A stretch of DNA of 5,918 bases from Arthrobacter sp. (GTDB lineage: Bacteria; Actinomycetota; Actinomycetes; Actinomycetales; Micrococcaceae), in the NCBI GenBank assembly GCA_025464545.1, contig JAODMA010000493.1, positions 1-5,918 of the forward strand. Reading direction: 5' to 3'. The notes under the pieces are model-generated. The model made no database searches and was not told where the DNA came from. It saw only the letters and a program-made list of their open reading frames with translations. A program made the position numbers and the translations under genes. This document shows positions 1 through 5,680 of the stretch, piece by piece (position 1 is the first letter of the stretch; every line of letters starts with the position of its first letter).

Positions 1-1353
1 AGTACCGCACAGAGCGGCGCCGCCAACTATCCGGGACTGGACGACTGGCGGGAACTGCCGGTCTCCCAGCAGCCCAGCTGGCAAGACAAGGACGTCTTTG
101 GCGCCTCCGTCAAGGAACTGTCCGTCCTTCCCCCGCTGGTCTTCGCCGGTGAAGTGGACATCCTGCGCGAACGGCTCGCGGCCGCCGCCCAGGGCAAAGC
201 GTTCCTGCTCCAGGGCGGGGACTGCGCCGAAACGTTTGAAGCCGCAACGGCAGACAAGATCAGTGCCCGGGTCAAGACCATCCTGCAGATGGCCGTAGTC
301 CTCACCTACGGTGCGGCCATGCCGGTCATCAAAATGGGGCGCATGGCCGGCCAGTTTGCGAAGCCGCGCTCCTCCAACGACGAAACCCGCGACGGCGTCA
401 CCCTTCCGGCGTACCGCGGCGACATTGTCAACGGCTACGACTTCACCCCGGACTCCCGGGCACATGACGCCAGCCGGATGCTCAAGGCGTACCACACCTC
501 CGCTTCCACCCTGAACCTGATCCGGGCGTTCACCCAGGGCGGTTTCGCTGACCTGCGCCTCGTGCACCAGTGGAACAAGGGCTTCACGGAAAACCCGGCG
601 CACGCACGCTACGAGTCGCTGGCGCGGGACATTGACCGTGCCATCAAGTTCATGGACTCCTGCGGAGCGGATTTTGAGGCGCTCAAGCGAGTGGAGTTCT
701 ATGCCAGCCACGAGGCGCTGCTGCTGGACTACGAGCGCGCCCTCACCCGGATTGATTCGCGGACCGGCTTCCCCTACGACACGTCCGCGCATTTCCTGTG
801 GATCGGCGAGCGGACCCGCGAACTGGACAACGCGCACGTCGACTTCCTCTCCCGGGTGCGCAACCCGATCGGTGTGAAGCTGGGCCCGTCCACGAGCGGC
901 GACGACGCCCTGCGCCTGATCGACAAACTGGATCCGGACCGCGAGCCCGGCCGCCTGACCTTCATCACCCGGATGGGGGCGGCCAATATCCGCGAGAAGC
1001 TGCCGCGCGTGGTGGAGCGCGTCACCGCCTCCGGCGCCCAGGTCCTCTGGGTCACCGACCCGATGCACGGCAACACGGTTACGTCGCCCAACGGCTACAA
1101 AACCCGCAACTTCGACGACGTCATCGACGAGGTGCGCGGCTTCTTCGAGGTCCACCACGCCCTCGGCACCGTTCCGGGCGGACTGCACGTGGAAATGACT
1201 GGCGACGACGTGGCCGAGTGCCTCGGCGGGGCCGACCCGGTGGACCAGGAAGCCTTCCTGGACCGCTATGAATCCGTCTGCGACCCGCGCCTGAACCACA
1301 TGCAGTCGCTGGAGATGGCCTTCCTGGTGGCCGGAGCCCTCTCCAAGCGGTAG
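1..1353 (+). CDS. aroG: Class II 3-deoxy-D-arabino-heptulosonate 7-phosphate (DAHP) synthase, 5'-truncated by window edge
   Basis: The enzyme condenses phosphoenolpyruvate with erythrose 4-phosphate, the committed step of the shikimate pathway to aromatic amino acids, in the cytoplasm. The frame is open from base 1 to a TAG at 1351-1353, giving 450 residues. Class II hallmarks are visible in order: QGGDCAE, KMGRMAGQFAKPRS, RGDIVNGYDF, SHEALLLDYE, WIGERTR, GVKLGPS, RMGA, TDPMHGNT, GGLHVEMTGDDV and DPRLN. The four expected metal ligands are present as Cys (codon at 223), His (1066), Glu (1192) and Asp (1282). Their spacing matches M. tuberculosis AroG Cys87/His369/Glu411/Asp441 with a constant offset of 12-13 residues. 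Only about 12 N-terminal residues should therefore lie outside, for a full length near 462. The GTG at 154 is internal, not the start. The gene faces the kinase gene convergently. In mycobacteria this family is inhibited synergistically by aromatic amino acids and activates chorismate mutase in a complex; whether that holds here is not visible. Confidence 0.96.
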   Translation, partial: STAQSGAANYPGLDDWRELPVSQQPSWQDKDVFGASVKELSVLPPLVFAGEVDILRERLAAAAQGKAFLLQGGDCAETFEAATADKISARVKTILQMAVVLTYGAAMPVIKMGRMAGQFAKPRSSNDETRDGVTLPAYRGDIVNGYDFTPDSRAHDASRMLKAYHTSASTLNLIRAFTQGGFADLRLVHQWNKGFTENPAHARYESLARDIDRAIKFMDSCGADFEALKRVEFYASHEALLLDYERALTRIDSRTGFPYDTSAHFLWIGERTRELDNAHVDFLSRVRNPIGVKLGPSTSGDDALRLIDKLDPDREPGRLTFITRMGAANIREKLPRVVERVTASGAQVLWVTDPMHGNTVTSPNGYKTRNFDDVIDEVRGFFEVHHALGTVPGGLHVEMTGDDVAECLGGADPVDQEAFLDRYESVCDPRLNHMQSLEMAFLVAGALSKR

Positions 1354-1376
1354 GCACCAGCTCCAAGGCAAAAGAA

Positions 1377-1411
1377 AGCTCCGCCCGGCTGGGTTCCAGC
1401 CGGGCGGAGCT
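1377..1411. terminator. Bidirectional intrinsic terminator between convergent aroG and kinase genes
   Basis: A perfect 16-bp inverted repeat (arms 1377-1392 and 1396-1411) encloses a three-base GTT loop. It lies 24 bases after the aroG stop and 25 bases before the last codon of the opposing kinase gene. Read on the minus strand, the stem is followed by a pyrimidine-rich CTTTCTTTT tract, typical of an intrinsic terminator for the kinase transcript. On the plus strand the following CGTTAACTGTTGT is only weakly T-rich, so it should stop aroG transcripts less cleanly, although the very GC-rich stem probably suffices. Sharing one hairpin between convergent genes is common. Confidence 0.88.
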
Positions 1412-1435
1412 CGTTAACTGTTGTACCGGCCTTGG

Positions 1436-3610
1436 TCAGACCACTCGGAGCGTGACTACCGATCCCTCCGGGGCCATGGTGCCCTTCTCCGGATCCTGTT
1501 CCCGGACCGTGCCGAAGAAGCCGCCGTAGATCTCCTCTACGCGGACTTCGAACCCGAGGTCCTCGAGTGCCTTGCGGGCCTCCCTGAGCTGCTTGCCGAA
1601 AAAGTCGGGAACTTCAACGAGACGCGGCCCCTTGGAAATCGTGAGCGTCACCGCTCCGCCCCGGGTAAGGTTGCCGGAAGCCGGATCCTGCGCCACCACG
1701 GCGCCCTTGGGTACCTTCCGGTCGTTGACCTTTTCGGGGGCGATCACGGCGTTAAGGCCCGCGGCTTCGAGGGCCTCGGCCGCGTCGTCCTGCTCCTGCC
1801 CGCGGACATCCGGAACCGGGATGGGCTGCGGGCCCTTGGAGACGGTCAGCTCCACGGGTGTGCCGTGTTTCACGGAGTCGCCGCTGGGCGGGGCCTGGGC
1901 CAGGACGATGCCGGCGGCTGCCGACTCGTCGAAGGTCTCAGTAATTCGGCCGAGGGCCATCCCGGCACTGTTGAGTGTTGTCTTGGCCTCGTCCAGGGTC
2001 TTTCCGGTCAGCTCCGGCAGCGGGAACAGCTCGGGACCCTTGGAGACAGCCAGGGCCACCGTCTGGAACTTGCGGATGACCTGTCCGGCGTCAGGTTCTG
2101 ATCCGACGACGAGACCCGGCGAGACGTTGTCGTCGTAGACGTCCTCGGTGGTGGACTGGAAGCCGGCGGTCCGCAGCAGTTGCTGTGCCTCGGCCACCGT
2201 CTTGTTGGACAGTTCCGGTATCGTCCCGGGGGACCCCGGACCAATTCCGAAGAACCAGCCGGCGCCGGCGGCGAGCAGCGCGGCTAGAACCAGCAGCAGG
2301 ATCCACAGCAGCCCCCGGCGGCGGGGATTGCCCGGATGCAGGGTCCGGACGGGGGTGGCCGCCGCGCGCTGGCGGGCCTTCTCCTCATCGCGGTCCAGCT
2401 TGCGCTGCACGCGCTTGCTGGCCGGGCCCGCCACTGGGCCCGGACCACCGTCGCCGTAAGAGTGCTCGCTGTAGGCGTCCCCGTCCGGAGCTTCGTCCGG
2501 GGCGGACAGCGGGCCGTAGGCCGGGCGCCGGGGAGCCGCGGACATCACCGTGGTGGGGTTGCTCCCGCGGGAGATGACTTCCGTGGGCCGCTGGATCCCG
2601 CCGAGCACCTCAGTCCGCGACTGCGGGTCCCCTTCCTCCGCGCGGTCTTCCGGGGAGACGTTCTCGCGGTGGCGCTCGGCGGGCCGGCCGCTGGCGGGCG
2701 GAGCCGGCGGGGGAGCCACGGCGGGGAGGGAAGCGTGCGCCGCCGGGGGCTGGATATCGAGTTCAGCGTCGCTCAGGTTAGTCCTGATGTGCCGGAGCTC
2801 GGACAGCAGAGTGTTTCCGTCCACGGGCCGTTTGTCCGGATCGTTCGCGGTGCACCACTGCACCAGCTCATCGATTTCTTCGGCCAGGCCGGGCACCAGC
2901 GCCGAGGGGGCACCCACGGTCGAGTTGACGTGCTGATAGGCCACCTGGATGGGCACATCGCCGTCGAACGGCTGCCGGCCGGTGATCATCTCGTAGAGCA
3001 TGATGCCGACGGAGTAGATGTCGCTGCGGGCGTCGGCCTGCCTGCCGAGCACCAGCTCGGGGGAGAGGTAGGCCACCGTTCCAATCAGGGCTCCGGTGCT
3101 GGTGGAGGTGGAAATGGCCCGGGCAAGCCCGAAGTCGCCGACCTTGATCCGGCCGTCGTCGGCAATGAGCACGTTTTCGGGTTTGATGTCCCGGTGGATG
3201 AGGCCGGCCGCGTGGGCCGCACCGAGACCTTCCACCACAGGGGCGATCATGGCCAGGGCGAGGCGCGGCGGGAGCGCACCCCGTTCCTTGAGAACGTCAC
3301 GGAGGGTGTGGCCCTTGATGTACTCCATGACGAGGTACGCGATTTGGCCGTCTTCGCCCTGGTCGAGGACGCCGACGACGTGCGGATGGGACAACCGGGC
3401 CGCGGCCTTGGCTTCGCGGCCGAGGCGGTCCAGGAACTGGGGGTCTCCGGCCAGATGCGGATGCAGCACCTTGAGGGCCACGTCGCGCTCGAGCCGGCGG
3501 TCCGTGGCCAGGTAGACCGTGGACATGCCCCCGCTGGCCAGCCTGGACTGAATCAGGTATCGGCCATCCACCAGGGTGTCAACGAGAGGGTCCGACGTGT
3601 ATTCCTGCAC
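1436..3610 (-). CDS. pknL: Membrane Ser/Thr protein kinase with four PASTA domains, PknL type
   Basis: This 724-residue protein phosphorylates Ser/Thr residues on cytoplasmic targets while sensing cell-wall fragments outside. The kinase domain spans about 17-275: nucleotide loop 24-33 (LASGGMSTVY), Lys47 in VALK, helix-C Glu66, catalytic HRD 139-141 with Lys143 and Asn146, DFG 159-161, an activation loop with STSTST at 167-172 and Thr178, and SPE 183-185. A disordered Pro/Ala/charged linker (about 285-430) follows, then basic residues and one membrane segment (about 433-455). Four extracellular PASTA repeats (about 463-524, 528-592, 597-660, 665-724) end exactly at the C-terminus. The first glycine of the nucleotide loop is Ala25, and the activation loop resembles mycobacterial PknL rather than PknB. 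Placement next to aroG and near an Rv2175c homolog also supports PknL. M. tuberculosis PknL has no PASTA domains (399 residues), whereas I recall the Corynebacterium PknL having them. Start is GTG at 3610-3608, preceded by AGGA. Confidence 0.94.
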   Translation of the reverse strand: MQEYTSDPLVDTLVDGRYLIQSRLASGGMSTVYLATDRRLERDVALKVLHPHLAGDPQFLDRLGREAKAAARLSHPHVVGVLDQGEDGQIAYLVMEYIKGHTLRDVLKERGALPPRLALAMIAPVVEGLGAAHAAGLIHRDIKPENVLIADDGRIKVGDFGLARAISTSTSTGALIGTVAYLSPELVLGRQADARSDIYSVGIMLYEMITGRQPFDGDVPIQVAYQHVNSTVGAPSALVPGLAEEIDELVQWCTANDPDKRPVDGNTLLSELRHIRTNLSDAELDIQPPAAHASLPAVAPPPAPPASGRPAERHRENVSPEDRAEEGDPQSRTEVLGGIQRPTEVISRGSNPTTVMSAAPRRPAYGPLSAPDEAPDGDAYSEHSYGDGGPGPVAGPASKRVQRKLDRDEEKARQRAAATPVRTLHPGNPRRRGLLWILLLVLAALLAAGAGWFFGIGPGSPGTIPELSNKTVAEAQQLLRTAGFQSTTEDVYDDNVSPGLVVGSEPDAGQVIRKFQTVALAVSKGPELFPLPELTGKTLDEAKTTLNSAGMALGRITETFDESAAAGIVLAQAPPSGDSVKHGTPVELTVSKGPQPIPVPDVRGQEQDDAAEALEAAGLNAVIAPEKVNDRKVPKGAVVAQDPASGNLTRGGAVTLTISKGPRLVEVPDFFGKQLREARKALEDLGFEVRVEEIYGGFFGTVREQDPEKGTMAPEGSVVTLRVV

Positions 3611-3622
3611 CTTACGATCCTA
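3611..3622 (-). promoter_or_regulatory. Start region of kinase gene: Shine-Dalgarno AGGA, overlapping a TAGGAT hexamer
   Basis: On the minus strand the sequence TAGGAT-CGTAAG precedes the GTG start. AGGA (3618-3621) sits 7 bases from the start codon, a normal Shine-Dalgarno distance, and fixes the start at 3610. The same bases read as TAGGAT, a fair actinobacterial -10 hexamer (TANNNT) placed 6 bases before the GTG, which would give a leaderless transcript. The sequence alone cannot separate the two readings. No convincing -35 is seen at 17-18 bases, which slightly favours the Shine-Dalgarno reading. Confidence 0.5.
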
Positions 3623-3636
3623 ATCGCTGCACGGAA

Positions 3637-3669
3637 ACGGGCCCGGATCAACATGAGATCCGGACCCGT
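3637..3669 (-). terminator. Hairpin between LysM gene and kinase gene, probable terminator
   Basis: Arms 3637-3649 and 3657-3669 pair over 13 positions with one C/A mismatch (3642/3664) around a 7-base loop. On the minus strand the stem is followed by TTTCC, a short T-run. It lies about 75 bases past the LysM stop codon and 26 bases before the kinase GTG. It therefore probably ends the LysM transcript. Because it is so near the kinase start it must either overlap the kinase promoter or, if the genes are co-transcribed, act as a partial barrier setting the hydrolase-to-kinase expression ratio. Confidence 0.6.
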
Positions 3670-3743
3670 ATCGTTATCCTTTGCGGCGCCTGGCGGAACG
3701 CCTTGGGCCGCTCCGTCTATATCCTGTGGACCGGTCCCGGGAC

Positions 3744-5348
3744 TTAGCCGAAGTTCTGCTGGTGGGCCTTGATGGAGGCCACATACTGCTTGGTGTCTTC
3801 GAACATTCCGTTGGTGCTGACCGAGTACTGGCCCTGGTAGTAACCTGCAATCGCGTTGTCCAGATCGCTGCTGCTGCGGACCAACTGGCGGATGATGGCG
3901 ACGCCGGCGGTGGCGTTATCGTACGGGTCCAGCAGGTTCAGCTGGCGGCCCACGAGGTCGGACGCCCATTCGCCCGAGGACGGAATCACCTGCATGGTGC
4001 CAATCGCGTTGGCGGGGGAGACCGCGCGCTGGTCGAAACCGGATTCCTGCAGGGCAAAGGCCAGTGCCAGGGAGACATCCACGCCCATCCGGCGGGCTGT
4101 GTCGGCCACGATTGATTTCATCTGCTCTCGGCTGGGGACCGGGGCAGCGTTGAGCAGGGCCTTGTTCTGGTTGGCCGAGCTGACCACAGCTGCCGGGTAG
4201 GTGAACCCGAGGAACGTGCTGGGCACCAGCGGCGTCACAGTGGCCGGAGCCGGAGCCGGAGCCGGAGCCGGGGTCTGGCTCGAAGCCGGTGCGATCGATG
4301 ACCCGCCCGCAAGCACCAGCTTCTGGCCGGGGTAGATGACGGTGCTCATGGTCAGCCGGTTGGCGGAGAGGATGTCCGCGAGCTTGACGCCATTCCGGGC
4401 CGCAATTCCCGAGAGGGTGTCGCCCGCCTTGATGGTGTACGAACCGGAAGCGGGCGCGGCCGGGGTTGCCGCCGGTGTCACCGGGGCCGGCGGAGCGGCG
4501 GGAGCGGACGGCGACGGGGCCGTGGTGCCGGCTCCGGTCTTGATCTTCTGGCCCGGGTAAATGATGGAGCCAACGTCCAGGCCGTTCCAGCCCAGTACCT
4601 CGGAGAGCCGGACGCCGTGACGGGCTGCGATCGCGCCCAGGGTGTCGCCGGCCGTGACCGTGTAGGAACCGCCGGTGGAGGCCGGAGCCGCGGGAGCGGC
4701 GGGAGTCGCAGCCGGACCCGCCGGGGCGGGAGCCGCGGTGCCCGCGCCGAGCCGGATTTTCTGGCCGGGGTAGATGATGGAGCCCATGTTCAGGCCGTTC
4801 CAGCCAAAGACCTCGGAGAGCTGGACGCCGTGGCGGGCCGCGATCGCGCCCAGGGTGTCGCCGGCCTTCACCGTGTAGGAACTTCCGGTGGACGCCGGCG
4901 CGCTTGGCTGGGCCGCGGGAGCCGGCGCGTCCCCGCTGAGCTTGATCTTCTGTCCGGGGTAAATGATGGTGCTGCCCTGCAGGTTGTTGAGCGTCAGGAC
5001 AGCGTTCGTGTCGAGGCCGAATTTGGCGGCGATTCCGCTGACCGTATCGCCGCGCTCAATTGTGTACTCGGCCGGGGCCGTGACCTGGACCGGCCGCAGG
5101 GAAGTGGGGATGGCCGCCGAGACCGAACTGGCCGGAATCATGGCGGATACCAGCGGGGTGGCCGCCTGGGCCTGCGCGCGCATGGCGGCTGCAAGGGTGG
5201 CCGGGATGGAGCGGCTGCGGGACTCGGCTGACGCCGGCTCGGCAACCGCCAGGGAGGAAAGGACGACCGCAGGAAGGGCAGCCGTCGTGGCCGCAATCAA
5301 CGGCAGGCTGTGCCTTGCCTGATGCTTCGGCGAACGGAACGTCGTCAT
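3744..5348 (-). CDS. Secreted peptidoglycan hydrolase: four LysM modules plus C-terminal SLT/lysozyme-like domain
   Basis: This 534-residue protein is exported and probably cleaves cell-wall glycan. An N-terminal signal peptide is visible: basic start, hydrophobic core about 16-34, and cleavage likely after AEPASA near residue 41. Four LysM modules bind GlcNAc-containing glycan: about 95-137, 158-200, 229-271 and 304-346, each starting Y-T-(I/V) and ending YPGQK. They are joined by Ala/Pro-rich linkers. The C-terminal domain (about 405-534) has the lysozyme-like fold signature: putative catalytic Glu435 in LQESGFD, then SPANAIGTMQVIP and AGYYQGQ, where many family members have GLMQ and AAYNAG. 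The role is therefore a lytic transglycosylase or muramidase acting in the wall. The start ATG (5348-5346) follows AGAAGAGGA at a spacing of 8 bases. It lies directly upstream of the kinase gene on the same strand and diverges from the DNA-binding protein gene. Enzymatic activity is inferred from the family, not shown. Confidence 0.92.
   Translation of the reverse strand: MTTFRSPKHQARHSLPLIAATTAALPAVVLSSLAVAEPASAESRSRSIPATLAAAMRAQAQAATPLVSAMIPASSVSAAIPTSLRPVQVTAPAEYTIERGDTVSGIAAKFGLDTNAVLTLNNLQGSTIIYPGQKIKLSGDAPAPAAQPSAPASTGSSYTVKAGDTLGAIAARHGVQLSEVFGWNGLNMGSIIYPGQKIRLGAGTAAPAPAGPAATPAAPAAPASTGGSYTVTAGDTLGAIAARHGVRLSEVLGWNGLDVGSIIYPGQKIKTGAGTTAPSPSAPAAPPAPVTPAATPAAPASGSYTIKAGDTLSGIAARNGVKLADILSANRLTMSTVIYPGQKLVLAGGSSIAPASSQTPAPAPAPAPATVTPLVPSTFLGFTYPAAVVSSANQNKALLNAAPVPSREQMKSIVADTARRMGVDVSLALAFALQESGFDQRAVSPANAIGTMQVIPSSGEWASDLVGRQLNLLDPYDNATAGVAIIRQLVRSSSDLDNAIAGYYQGQYSVSTNGMFEDTKQYVASIKAHQQNFG
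4243..4272 (-). repeat. GCCGGA hexanucleotide microsatellite in the LysM protein linker
   Basis: On the plus strand GCCGGA is repeated four times without error (4243-4266), followed by a one-mismatch GCCGGG copy. In the coding direction this gives an alternating Ala-Pro stretch (about residues 360-369) between the fourth LysM module and the catalytic domain. Because the unit is 6 bases, gain or loss of copies changes linker length by two residues without shifting the frame. Confidence 0.9.
4515..4886 (-). repeat. Recently duplicated LysM modules 2 and 3
   Basis: Residues 155-207 (4728-4886) and 226-278 (4515-4673) are two copies of one 71-residue-period module, identical at 44 of 53 aligned residues by my count. 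They are also very alike at DNA level, for example in the stretch encoding AGDTLGAIAARHGV. Modules 1 and 4 are clearly more divergent. The pattern indicates internal duplication or ongoing homogenisation of the two central modules. Confidence 0.88.
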
Positions 5349-5356
5349 GGGAAAGA

Positions 5357-5365
5357 TCCTCTTCT
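5357..5365 (-). promoter_or_regulatory. Ribosome binding site of the LysM hydrolase gene
   Basis: On the minus strand AGAAGAGGA ends 8 bases before the ATG at 5348. It is a good match to the anti-Shine-Dalgarno and supports this ATG, which is immediately followed by a well-formed signal peptide. Confidence 0.75.
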
Positions 5366-5393
5366 CAGCGGCGAACGCTGCGGGTCAGGCCGG

Positions 5394-5456
5394 TGTTACT
5401 GGCGTTACCAGTGTGACCAATGTTAATGATGTTGCAAATGTGATCTATGTGAATCT
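5394..5456 (-). promoter_or_regulatory. Array of seven 9-bp direct repeats, candidate multi-site operator (MtrA-like boxes)
   Basis: On the plus strand the core GTTA/GTGA/GTTG begins at 5395, 5404, 5413, 5422, 5431, 5440 and 5449, an exact 9-base period for seven units. Read in the LysM gene's direction, the 9-mers begin TTCACA, ATCACA, GCAACA, TTAACA, GTCACA, GTAACG and GTAACA, with a near-random last three bases. The central AC is invariant. The array ends about 45 bases before the ATG. Tandem GTCACA/GTAACA-like direct repeats are the kind of site reported for the actinobacterial response regulator MtrA, which controls wall hydrolases such as rpfB and ripA. The repeat is directly visible; the binding protein is inference. 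Confidence 0.65.
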
Positions 5457-5506
5457 CTCACGAATTGGTGGTTAGCACAAGAAACAGTCAGTCATCATGC
5501 AAACAA

Positions 5507-5521
5507 ACACTCCGGGAGTGT
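5507..5521. repeat. 15-bp palindrome, possible operator or small hairpin
   Basis: ACACTCC (5507-5513) and GGAGTGT (5515-5521) are perfect inverted arms around a single G. As DNA it resembles a dimeric regulator site. As RNA on the minus strand it folds as a 6-bp stem with a 3-base loop followed by TTTGTTT, a weak terminator- or attenuator-like form in what could be the LysM gene's leader. Confidence 0.5.
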
Positions 5522-5680
5522 CGGGCAGAATGCGATGATTAAAGTAGCCGTGGTCCGCGGTGGCAGCACAAGGGTCCTTTGGCCCTTCCGGCCCTCCCGC
5601 GTCCGCAGTGGTCCGGGGCGGGGCGCAAGTGCCGGCCCCGCGACTAGGCGCAGAAGCGTCCGTCATGGCAATCTTGATCC

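Larger units (their letters stand above)
5349..5680. other. 332-bp divergent intergenic region between LysM gene and Rv2175c-like gene
   Basis: This region must hold the promoters of both divergent genes. The half nearer the LysM gene (about 5391-5550) is markedly AT-richer than its surroundings and contains the 9-bp repeat array and a 15-bp palindrome. The other half (about 5550-5650) is GC-rich and holds short direct repeats and a 7-bp hairpin (5618-5624 with 5635-5641). No convincing -35/-10 pair was found on either strand. Short open frames across it have no family signature or start-site support and are not called as genes. Confidence 0.7.

Noticed and set aside
154..156. GTG at 154 as the start of the DAHP synthase gene.
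   Set aside because: The same frame is open back to base 1 and encodes family-typical N-terminal sequence (WRELPVSQQPSW). Metal-ligand spacing shows the true start is about 12 codons outside the window.
2336..3772. Long plus-strand open frame of 478 codons opposite the kinase gene.
   Set aside because: It is an antisense shadow of a high-GC gene. The minus-strand frame carries complete kinase, membrane and PASTA signatures, and the plus-strand translation has none.
4617..5231. Plus-strand Gly/Arg-rich open frame opposite the LysM gene.
   Set aside because: Antisense shadow of the Ala/Pro-rich LysM coding sequence, with no domain and no start signal.
5347..5475. A 42-codon plus-strand frame starting ATG 5347 with a valine every third residue through the repeat array.
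   Set aside because: The valine rhythm is a by-product of the 9-bp repeat (three codons). The frame overlaps the LysM start, has no Shine-Dalgarno, and resembles no family I recognise. A regulatory array fits better.
5472..5666. A minus-strand 64-codon frame in the intergenic region.
   Set aside because: Its composition is that of GC-rich non-coding sequence, no ribosome binding site was seen, and it runs over the palindrome and repeats. Nothing supports translation.
5461..5680. Possible c-di-AMP (ydaO-type) riboswitch upstream of the LysM gene, as occurs before some actinobacterial wall hydrolases.
   Set aside because: Reading the minus strand I could not find the conserved core elements in order; only isolated GC-rich hairpins. 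A covariance-model search would settle it.
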